Assembly (NCBI GenBank): GCA_025464645.1
Contig: JAODGF010000044.1
Coordinates: 1-6,767, forward strand
Source of the DNA: Methanosarcinales archaeon
GTDB taxonomy: Archaea > Halobacteriota > Syntropharchaeia > Alkanophagales > Methanospirareceae
DNA length: 6,767 bases
Direction: 5' to 3'
Below the pieces are notes generated by a model. The model was given only the letters and a program-made list of their open reading frames with translations. It had not been told where the DNA came from and made no database searches. Both the position numbers and the translations under genes were made by a program. Numbering within the stretch: position 1 is the first letter of the stretch; each line of letters begins with the position of its first letter. Shown in pieces: positions 1 to 5,213 of this stretch.

Positions 1-1048
1 TGATCGTAGATGCCACTTGAGCAGTGTGGCAATGGAAAACCGGTGTATATCCCGCGGTAATTGCACTGGGATGCTGAAGCACAACTATTTGTGCAGTAAA
101 CTCATCAGCAACCGTTGGCGGATTATCCAGATGACCGCAAACATCTCCTCTTCTTATTTCATTCCTGCTTATTCCCCTTACATTCCAGCCGATGTTGTCA
201 CCCGGAATTGCTTCAGGAATCTCTTCATGGTGCATCTCTATCGTTTTTACCTCGCTTACTTTAGCAGGGGGATTAAAGATAACCTTATCACCCTTCTTTA
301 GCCTTCCTGTCTCCACTCTGCCCACGGGAACGGTGCCAACACCTGTTATTGTGTACACATCTTGAACCGGTATCCTGAGCGGAAGCTCAATTGGCTTCTC
401 TGGTACTTTCATGAGGTCCAGCGCTTCTAAGAAAGTCGGTCCATCGAACCATTTCAGTTTTTCACTGCGCTTCGTTACATTATCTCCCTCAAGTCCAGAA
501 ACAGGAATAAACACGACGTTCTCTTCCTTGTATCCCACGATCTTCAAAAGTTCTAAAAGCTCCTTCTTCACCTCTTCATATCTCTTCTGATCGTAATTTA
601 CCCGGTCCATCTTGTTTATTGCAACAATTAGCTGAGTTACTCCCAGGGTTCTGGCTAAGAATACATGCTCCTTTGTCTGTGCCATTATTCCATCCTTTGC
701 ATCTACTACCAACACCGCCGCATCCGCCTGCGATGTGCCTGTAATCATGTTTTTTACGAAGTCCCTGTGCCCGGGGCAATCTACAATCGTATAATAATAC
801 TTGCTAGTATCAAACCTCTGATGTGCAACATCTATGGTAATGCCCCTCTCTCTCTCATCCTTCAATGAATCCATCACCCAGGCATACTCGAAAGTTGCTT
901 TTCCTATCGCTTCTGCTTTTTTCCTGTACTCCTCTATCAAATGCGGGTCTATCACTCCGGTCTCGGTCAGCAACCTGCCCAACAGCGTTGACTTACCATG
1001 GTCTATATGACCAATCATTGCCAGATTCATGTGCTCTTTCTCTACCAT
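1..1048 (-). CDS. tuf: Translation elongation factor 1-alpha (aEF-1A), partial, C-terminus off the left edge
   Basis: This GTPase delivers aminoacyl-tRNA to the ribosomal A site in the cytoplasm. Reading the minus strand from ATG at 1048 gives about 349 uninterrupted codons. The G-domain motifs are all present: G1 GHIDHGKST (residues 13-21), G2 RGITID (68-73), G3 DCPGH (90-94) and G4 NKMD (145-148), followed by a G5-like VSGL. Domain 2 follows with VPVQDVYTITGVGTVPVGRV and GDNIGWNVRG. Domain 3 has begun with DEFTAQIVVLQHPSAIT and VFHCHTAQ where the window ends. Archaeal EF-1A is usually about 420-435 residues, so roughly 75-85 are missing. The start is supported by a GGAG Shine-Dalgarno (1062-1059 on the minus strand, 10-nt spacing) and by alignment of the N-terminus with family members. 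The gene is divergent from the DUF89 gene and has its own promoter region. EF-2 or a ribosomal protein gene often lies directly upstream in euryarchaea, and neither does here. Identity is very secure; the symbol follows common archaeal usage. Confidence 0.97.
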   Translation of the reverse strand, partial: MVEKEHMNLAMIGHIDHGKSTLLGRLLTETGVIDPHLIEEYRKKAEAIGKATFEYAWVMDSLKDERERGITIDVAHQRFDTSKYYYTIVDCPGHRDFVKNMITGTSQADAAVLVVDAKDGIMAQTKEHVFLARTLGVTQLIVAINKMDRVNYDQKRYEEVKKELLELLKIVGYKEENVVFIPVSGLEGDNVTKRSEKLKWFDGPTFLEALDLMKVPEKPIELPLRIPVQDVYTITGVGTVPVGRVETGRLKKGDKVIFNPPAKVSEVKTIEMHHEEIPEAIPGDNIGWNVRGISRNEIRRGDVCGHLDNPPTVADEFTAQIVVLQHPSAITAGYTPVFHCHTAQVASTI

Positions 1049-1058
1049 TTCTCTTCTT

Positions 1059-1062
1059 CTCC
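1059..1062 (-). promoter_or_regulatory. Shine-Dalgarno site of the EF-1A gene
   Basis: The minus strand reads GGAG within an A/G-rich leader, 10 nt before the ATG at 1048. It supports that start codon and implies a leadered transcript. Confidence 0.6.
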
Positions 1063-1069
1063 TATTTTT

Positions 1070-1087
1070 TCTTCTAATCTTAGAAGA
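1070..1087. promoter_or_regulatory. Perfect inverted repeat between the EF-1A TATA region and start codon, candidate operator
   Basis: The sequence is TCTTCTAA-TC-TTAGAAGA, two exact 8-bp arms around a 2-bp centre. So short a loop suits a dimeric DNA-binding protein better than an RNA hairpin. Measured from the TATA-like palindrome next to it, the EF-1A start of transcription should fall near 1065-1072. The dyad would then lie between TATA box and initiation site, where bound protein would block polymerase. Relative to the DUF89 gene it lies upstream of the TATA region. The binding role is inference; the symmetry is directly visible. Confidence 0.45.
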
Positions 1088-1104
1088 TATATTATATAAT
1101 ATAT
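1087..1104. promoter_or_regulatory. Palindromic TATA region, probable bidirectional core promoter (EF-1A / DUF89)
   Basis: ATATATTATATAATATAT is an exact 18-bp palindrome centred on TTATATAA, so it presents the same TATA-like element to both strands. On the minus strand it sits about 40-55 bp before the EF-1A ATG, leaving room for an initiation site and the Shine-Dalgarno leader. On the plus strand it could serve the DUF89 gene (ATG 1146), with initiation near 1120-1130 and a short leader. A second TATA-like run, TATATAAAAA at 1128-1137, is too near the DUF89 start to direct a transcript containing it. Confidence 0.5.
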
Positions 1105-1145
1105 TTTATTTGTTTTCTATCTTTTCCTATATAAAAATAACGCAG

Positions 1146-2051
1146 ATGAAACCGAAATCCGATTGTATCGCTTGTCTGGTGGAAAGGACGAAATATGAGT
1201 GCGATATGGCTCTTGATGACGACCGGGAGAAGATCTTTGCACTGAAGGAATTTATTGCTTTTCTCGTAGAGCATCTCGACAAAGAGAAGAAGTCACCCGC
1301 TTTTTTTGGCACTGAAAGGGAGAAGATAATAAAAAAGCGGAGCGGAGCGAAAGACCCTCATAAGGCAGTGAAAAGGAGAAGCAACGAAGTTGCGAAAGGT
1401 TTACTTCCGGAAGCGTATAGATTTTACAATGCTACCGGGAATAATATAGAAGCGTTGATACGAATAGCGGCAGCGGCGAATTCAATGGAGTACGGTGTAA
1501 AGGGGTATTCATACGACGATGATATTTTTAAAGGTGATTTCGTTCGCACTTTGAATGAAAAACTTAATTGGAACATGGATTTTATAATATCCGCAATACA
1601 GGGACGAAAGAAGATTTTATATTTGACAGACAATGCAGGAGAGATATTTTTTGATGCTTTTGTGATACGGAAATTGATAGAAATGGGTAAAGAAGTGGTC
1701 GTGTCGCCGAAGAACGCACCTGTTATAAACGATGCTACAACAGAAGACCTGAGAGAAGCGATTGCAAGTGTAGGTATTCAAAGTGGGGGAATGCTAAAAG
1801 TAATTCCAAGTGGTTCTTGCATAGGTGTGTCATTGGAAGAGGCTGAGGAGGAATTCATGGATATGTTCAGTGATGACAGGTATTTAGTGATAGCAAAGGG
1901 GATGGGGAACTATGAGGCGATATCGGAGTTTGAAGCTGAGCCTGAGCTGGGGTTGAAAGGCAGGTTGGTATACATTTTAAGGGCGAAATGTGAGCCAATA
2001 GCGAGCAGCATAGGTGTAAAAAGGGGAGAACTTGTTGCTAAACTCGTATAA
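1146..2051 (+). CDS. DUF89 / ARMT1-like domain protein, CxxC-type (subfamily I) putative metal-dependent phosphatase
   Basis: A 301-residue cytoplasmic protein of the DUF89 family. Characterised members are metal-dependent 'damage-control' phosphatases that hydrolyse damaged or surplus phosphometabolites. The N-terminal CIAC (C7-C10) is the cysteine pair of the prokaryotic subfamily I. TDNAGEI (161-167) holds the Asp and Asn expected to bind the metal. VINDATTED (194-201 region), AKGMGNYEA (250-258) and RAKCEPIA (279-286) match the remaining conserved C-terminal motifs. An open frame continues upstream to 1029, but those 39 codons are hydrophobic, lie over the promoter region and run into the EF-1A start, so ATG 1146 is preferred; it also places CxxC at the usual N-terminal position. 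No Shine-Dalgarno is visible before this ATG. The acyl-CoA dehydrogenase gene follows after 22 bp on the same strand. The family call is firm; the substrate is unknown. Confidence 0.9.
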   Translation: MKPKSDCIACLVERTKYECDMALDDDREKIFALKEFIAFLVEHLDKEKKSPAFFGTEREKIIKKRSGAKDPHKAVKRRSNEVAKGLLPEAYRFYNATGNNIEALIRIAAAANSMEYGVKGYSYDDDIFKGDFVRTLNEKLNWNMDFIISAIQGRKKILYLTDNAGEIFFDAFVIRKLIEMGKEVVVSPKNAPVINDATTEDLREAIASVGIQSGGMLKVIPSGSCIGVSLEEAEEEFMDMFSDDRYLVIAKGMGNYEAISEFEAEPELGLKGRLVYILRAKCEPIASSIGVKRGELVAKLV

Positions 2052-2073
2052 ATGAGTTAAGTGAAGCGAAAGG

Positions 2074-3276
2074 ATGAAAAAAAGAAACAAAGAAGAGGTT
2101 CTTTTCTCCTCGGATGAGAACAAGTTCCGGGATGAGTTGAGAGATTTTCTGGTGAGAGAAGAAGCGAAGAAGATAGAACAGGAGATATATGGGAGTGATT
2201 TTTATCCGCGTGAGCTTTACGAGAAACTTGGAGAAGAAGGTTTCTTAGCTCCGGTATTACCGGCAGAGCATGGCGGTAAGGGAAAATTGGTGTATGAAGC
2301 GATATTAGCAGAGGAACTTGGTGCTGCCTGTGTTCCCCTCGCATGGATACAATCTACTTCTTCTTACGTTTATGCAACGATTGCAAGATATGGTAGCGAG
2401 GAGCAAAAGAGACGGTATTTGCCTCCACTGAAAAAAGGTGCTAATATTGGTGCGATTGCTATAACCGAGCCTGAAGCGGGAAGCGATGTGATGCGTATCA
2501 AGACGAGGGCAGAGCTGTTGGATGATAAATATGTGATAAGTGGCGAGAAAAGGAACATAACAAACGGAAGTAAAGCCGATATTCTTTTAGTGTGGGCGAT
2601 AACGAATCCCGGAGTTGATCCTGCGAGAGGAATGAGTGCATTTATCGTAGAGCCAAAAGCGGGGACAGGTGTTGAAGTGTTGGAGGATTACAACTTATTA
2701 GGCGGCTTCCCTGGAACTGTAAATTCTCATCTCCGGTTTGATGCGGTGAGCGTGCCAGAAGAGAACATACTTGGTGGAGAGAATGAGGGCGCAAAGATAA
2801 TGTTCGATGAGCTTTCCATCGAAAGGGCGTTATACGCAGCGATGCTGGTGGGAGAAGCGAGACCAGTGCTTGAGCTCGCAGTTGCATATTCGATGGAGCG
2901 AGAGCAGTTTGGAACGTCTATAAGTCGTTTTGAAGCGATAAGTTTCAAGATAGCTGATATGGTGACGAGATTGGAAGCTGCTAAGTTGATGGTTTATCAT
3001 ACGGCAAGACTGATTGATAAGGGGTTCGATGCAGAGCAGGAATCGGCGATGTCAAAACTGCTCGCTTCTGAGGCGTTCTACGAAGTGGCGCATAGCACTG
3101 TCCAGATATTGGGAGGCAGAGGACTCAGTGATGAATATCCTGCGGAATGGGCGTTCAGAATGGCGAGGTTGTCGATGATTCCCGCAGGCACGAACGAGAT
3201 AATGCGGTTTATCATACAGAGAGAAGTATATAAGGAGCATAAAAGTAAGAAGAATCTAAATCTGCTAACCCGCTAA
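2074..3276 (+). CDS. Acyl-CoA dehydrogenase with isovaleryl/long-chain-type placement of the catalytic Glu
   Basis: A 400-residue flavoprotein that would oxidise an acyl-CoA to the 2,3-enoyl-CoA and pass electrons to an electron-transfer flavoprotein. The N-terminal helical domain covers roughly 1-122. The middle beta domain includes AITEPEAGSD (129-138) and ITNGSKAD (162-169), which contact FAD. The C-terminal helical domain includes REQFGTSISRFEAISFKIAD (276-295), QILGGRG (344-350) and PAGTNEI (370-376). In medium- and short-chain enzymes the catalytic Glu precedes the final GT; here that residue is Ala371. Glu250 in LSIER aligns with the Glu of isovaleryl-CoA dehydrogenase (DLER), which also has AGT at the end, so Glu250 is the likely base. 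ISRFEAIS has Glu where Gln is usual. The gene lies 22 bp after DUF89, probably in one operon, with only a weak Shine-Dalgarno (AAGTGA, 2059-2064). Its last 12 bp overlap the 3' end of purD. The substrate cannot be set from sequence. Confidence 0.95.
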   Translation: MKKRNKEEVLFSSDENKFRDELRDFLVREEAKKIEQEIYGSDFYPRELYEKLGEEGFLAPVLPAEHGGKGKLVYEAILAEELGAACVPLAWIQSTSSYVYATIARYGSEEQKRRYLPPLKKGANIGAIAITEPEAGSDVMRIKTRAELLDDKYVISGEKRNITNGSKADILLVWAITNPGVDPARGMSAFIVEPKAGTGVEVLEDYNLLGGFPGTVNSHLRFDAVSVPEENILGGENEGAKIMFDELSIERALYAAMLVGEARPVLELAVAYSMEREQFGTSISRFEAISFKIADMVTRLEAAKLMVYHTARLIDKGFDAEQESAMSKLLASEAFYEVAHSTVQILGGRGLSDEYPAEWAFRMARLSMIPAGTNEIMRFIIQREVYKEHKSKKNLNLLTR

Positions 3277-3285
3277 CCCGCTAAC
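3264..3285. repeat. 8-bp tandem repeat (GCTAACCC, 2.75 copies) across the junction of two gene ends
   Basis: The octamer GCTAACCC occurs twice in full (3264-3271, 3272-3279) and then as GCTAAC (3280-3285). It carries TAA on the plus strand and TAG on the minus strand. The stop of the acyl-CoA dehydrogenase gene (TAA, 3274-3276) and that of purD (TAG, 3267-3265) are both inside it. The repeat also encodes the last residues of both proteins (LLTR and VSGLAG). Confidence 0.9.
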
Positions 3286-4674
3286 TGTTCTTCTTTTCAT
3301 CCTCCTCACACTTCTCTCAATATGATGCTCCGCACCAATGTCCTCTCTGTTCCACAACGCACCGTCTATATTTCTGATGCCGTCCAGCGAAATTCTTCTC
3401 GCTTCCGCTATGGTTTTCCCAACACCCACGGTGCAAACAGTTCTTGAACCGAGCGCATAAGTATGTCCATCGTCAGCCCTTAACTCCATAGACCCAGGAT
3501 AGATTCTCAAATCATCGCCGTATTTTTCCTGCAACGCATACACACCACTCAAATCCACCCTCTTATCTCCACTGTATCTCACTCTGTACCCGCCGTAATC
3601 CATCGGCACGGCATACGTCACCACCGTTGCCTTCGCCTCACATTCTATCCTCGATAGGTTTCCCTCTATCATGCGAAAGCAAACATCTACAAAATCATTT
3701 TTCAAAACGGGCAGCACATTCTGTATCTCTGGGTCGCCCGGTCGGCTGTTTATCTCCAATATCTTTGCACCCTCGCCAGTATGTATGAAAGCAACGTAAA
3801 AAGGCATCCCCCTCAGCTCTTCGTTGCTTCCATTACCCCTGAGTTTACTGAATATCTTTTGAACTAATCTCTCCTCCTCTTCTCTATCCCTCTTCTCCAT
3901 AAAAGGCAGCCAATCTCTGTTATCCTTGTAAGAGCCCATTCCGCCTGTATTTTGCCCGAGGTCTGCATCAAAAGCGCGTTTATAATCACGTGTGTCCGGG
4001 AGAACGGCGATTCTTTTACCGTCACAGAAAGCCTGAAAGCTCGATTCTTCTCCCTCCATTTTCTCCTCTATCAGCACATCGCTGCCACCGTCAAAGATGG
4101 ACAGGAAATGCTCGAACAACTGCTCTCTACTCGTAAAGTGGTCACCCCACACACCCACTCCCTTCCCTGCCGCAGGCTTATCTGGCTTCACCGCTACTTC
4201 ATTCCCTATTTCATCTAAAAATTCCCATACCGCACTTTTTACGTCATTTACACTTGAATATTCTGCTTGATGGAAGACTTTAAATCGGGGATTCGCCTCC
4301 GCACAGCATTCCAAAAGCAGATGCCGCTGCGTTGCTTTGCTCCCTTCTATCGCATATCTTTTCGTAGGACAAATCATCGCTACACCGGTCTTATTCTCGA
4401 CCACATCTCTAACACCTCCTATTATGGGCTTCTCCGGGCAGCAAAAACCAAAATCTATCTCGTTTTTATTCGCCTCAACGAAGTCGCATATTTTCTCTAC
4501 ATCCAGATCAGGAATAACCACGTGCTTCTCTGCATGTTTCACGTTAAATGGATTCCTTTGCTTGTCTGCAACATAAAAACGCGCATCATAATCTTCACTT
4601 CTGCTAAGCGCATCTATCACCGCAGCCGCTCTCGACCCATAAGAGATGACCAGTATCCCTACTCTTTCTCCCAT
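3265..4674 (-). CDS. purD: Phosphoribosylamine--glycine ligase (GAR synthetase), N-terminally divergent
   Basis: ATP-dependent joining of glycine to 5-phosphoribosylamine, the second step of purine synthesis, in the cytoplasm. The 469-residue product has an N-terminal Rossmann-like domain (about 1-105), an ATP-grasp core (about 106-330) and a C-terminal domain ending in RNIDGALWNREDIG (434-447). Diagnostic motifs are AVKPDKPAAGKGV (161-173), EEKMEGEESSFQAF (203-216), PDTRDYKRAFDADLGQNTGG (226-245) and LEINSRPGDPEIQ (306-318), close to the family's DHKR...NTGGMG and N-R-GDPE-Q signatures. The N-terminal GGREHA loop seen in most PurD proteins is replaced by SYGSRAAAV (11-19). An open frame extends upstream to 4752 but would cover the prefoldin promoter and start with a hydrophobic, Tyr-rich tail. 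ATG 4674 is chosen because the first beta strand (RVGILVIS) follows at once. No Shine-Dalgarno is seen. The gene is divergent from prefoldin beta and convergent with the dehydrogenase gene. It is slightly longer than the usual 420-440 residues. Confidence 0.92.
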   Translation of the reverse strand: MGERVGILVISYGSRAAAVIDALSRSEDYDARFYVADKQRNPFNVKHAEKHVVIPDLDVEKICDFVEANKNEIDFGFCCPEKPIIGGVRDVVENKTGVAMICPTKRYAIEGSKATQRHLLLECCAEANPRFKVFHQAEYSSVNDVKSAVWEFLDEIGNEVAVKPDKPAAGKGVGVWGDHFTSREQLFEHFLSIFDGGSDVLIEEKMEGEESSFQAFCDGKRIAVLPDTRDYKRAFDADLGQNTGGMGSYKDNRDWLPFMEKRDREEEERLVQKIFSKLRGNGSNEELRGMPFYVAFIHTGEGAKILEINSRPGDPEIQNVLPVLKNDFVDVCFRMIEGNLSRIECEAKATVVTYAVPMDYGGYRVRYSGDKRVDLSGVYALQEKYGDDLRIYPGSMELRADDGHTYALGSRTVCTVGVGKTIAEARRISLDGIRNIDGALWNREDIGAEHHIERSVRRMKRRTVSGLAG

Positions 4675-4677
4675 GTA

Positions 4678-4691
4678 TTTATATTTATAAA
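4678..4691. promoter_or_regulatory. TATA-like dyad in the 53-bp purD / prefoldin intergenic region
   Basis: TTTATA-TT-TATAAA forms two 6-bp inverted arms, giving a TATAAA on each strand. The plus-strand copy (4686-4691, in TTTATAAAGG) is well placed for the prefoldin gene, with initiation expected near 4710-4716 and a short leader holding AGGAGA. The minus-strand copy is only about 4-9 bp before the purD ATG, too near to direct a transcript including that ATG. The purD promoter may instead use a weaker element such as TAATTTATTC (minus strand, 4714-4705). Confidence 0.5.
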
Positions 4692-4714
4692 GGCACAAAA
4701 GAAAAGAATAAATT

Positions 4715-4720
4715 AGGAGA
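4715..4720 (+). promoter_or_regulatory. Shine-Dalgarno site of the prefoldin beta gene
   Basis: AGGAGA lies 7 nt before the ATG at 4728 and fixes this start codon. Confidence 0.7.
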
Positions 4721-4727
4721 CAATAAT

Positions 4728-5099
4728 ATGAGTGGAAGTAGCGAAATACCACCTCAGGTGCAAAATCAGCTTGCTCAGTTACAGCAGCTTAAAGTGCAGC
4801 TAGAAGCTGTAGGGAGGCAGAAGATGCAGGTAGAAGCTCTGTTGCGAGACAGCGAGAATGCTTTAGAGGAGTTGGAAAAGCTTGATGAAAATTCGGTGAT
4901 ATACAAAACCGTTGGCGAGTTGATGATAAAGGCGGACAAGGAATTGGTGAAGGAGGATTTATCAGAGAGAAAAGAGACCTACGATTTGCGACTGAAGACC
5001 CTGGAGAGGCAGGAGGAGAGAGCACAGAAGAAATATCAGCAACTACAACAGCAGTTGAGAGAGGCTTTAGGCGCTGTTTCACCGACGATGGGCGCATAG
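4728..5099 (+). CDS. pfdB: Prefoldin subunit beta (GimC beta)
   Basis: Small cytosolic co-chaperone subunit. Four beta and two alpha subunits form the jellyfish-shaped archaeal prefoldin, which holds unfolded proteins and passes them to the thermosome. The 123-residue product shows the family pattern: a Gln-rich N-terminal heptad helix (about 8-50), a central hairpin segment (DENSVIYKTVGELMIKADKE, 53-72), and a C-terminal coiled-coil helix (about 76-116, with LKTLERQEERAQKKYQQL). VGELMIKADKE and LERQEE are typical of archaeal beta subunits. Length is normal (about 115-125). It has its own Shine-Dalgarno and TATA-like element and is divergent from purD. In many euryarchaea the gene lies in a cluster with rpl37ae, rpoP and a Pcc1-like gene, none of which is adjacent here. 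The following spacer is 114 bp, so co-transcription with rtcB is possible but not obvious. Confidence 0.95.
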   Translation: MSGSSEIPPQVQNQLAQLQQLKVQLEAVGRQKMQVEALLRDSENALEELEKLDENSVIYKTVGELMIKADKELVKEDLSERKETYDLRLKTLERQEERAQKKYQQLQQQLREALGAVSPTMGA

Positions 5100-5125
5100 C
5101 GTAGTTAGCTCAGAATCATAGCATA

Positions 5126-5141
5126 ATTTTAATTTTTCTCT
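5126..5141 (+). terminator. T-rich stretch, possible transcript end of the prefoldin gene
   Basis: AATTTTAATTTTTCTC begins about 27 bp after the prefoldin stop. Archaeal polymerase often ends transcripts at T runs without a hairpin, and no stem-loop is seen here. The call is weak because the region may instead form part of an AT-rich promoter for rtcB. Confidence 0.3.
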
Positions 5142-5150
5142 CAATTTATT
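5142..5150 (+). promoter_or_regulatory. Weak TATA-like element that could serve rtcB
   Basis: CAATTTATTTG around 5142-5150 is the best-placed AT-rich element in the 114-bp spacer. It would put initiation near 5168-5176 and leave a leader of about 40 nt containing the Shine-Dalgarno. It is not a strong consensus match. Confidence 0.25.
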
Positions 5151-5196
5151 TGTGCTTAGTATTGCTCTATCTATCAGTAATTAAAAAGGCAAAAAT

Positions 5197-5204
5197 AAAG
5201 GAGG
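5197..5204 (+). promoter_or_regulatory. Strong Shine-Dalgarno site deciding the GTG start of rtcB
   Basis: AAAGGAGG is followed by 9 nt and then GTG at 5214. It is the strongest ribosome binding site in the window and makes the GTG start credible. Confidence 0.75.
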
Positions 5205-5213
5205 CGTTTCAAA

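Noticed and set aside
17..301. 94-codon plus-strand open frame at the left edge
   Set aside because: It is antisense to the EF-1A gene, whose motifs are continuous on the minus strand, and the predicted product has no recognisable features.
1029..1145. Upstream extension of the DUF89 frame with a hydrophobic N-terminus that looks like a membrane segment
   Set aside because: The added 39 codons cover the AT-rich promoter region and reach into the EF-1A start. The DUF89 family is cytosolic with CxxC near the N-terminus, as obtained with ATG 1146.
3264..3285. Possible CRISPR or telomere-like array
   Set aside because: The unit is only 8 bp, has under three copies and no spacers, and lies in coding sequence; it is a simple tandem repeat.
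4267..4716. 149-codon plus-strand open frame opposite purD
   Set aside because: It is antisense to a conserved GAR synthetase, runs across the prefoldin promoter, and shows no family signature.
4675..4752. Upstream extension of purD by 26 codons
   Set aside because: It would cover the prefoldin promoter and start codon and adds only Tyr/Leu-rich residues before the Rossmann strand, so ATG 4674 is preferred.
5099..5125. tRNA-like string TTAGCTCAGAATC after the prefoldin gene
   Set aside because: It resembles a D-arm, but no acceptor pairing, anticodon arm or T-loop follows, so it is not a tRNA gene.
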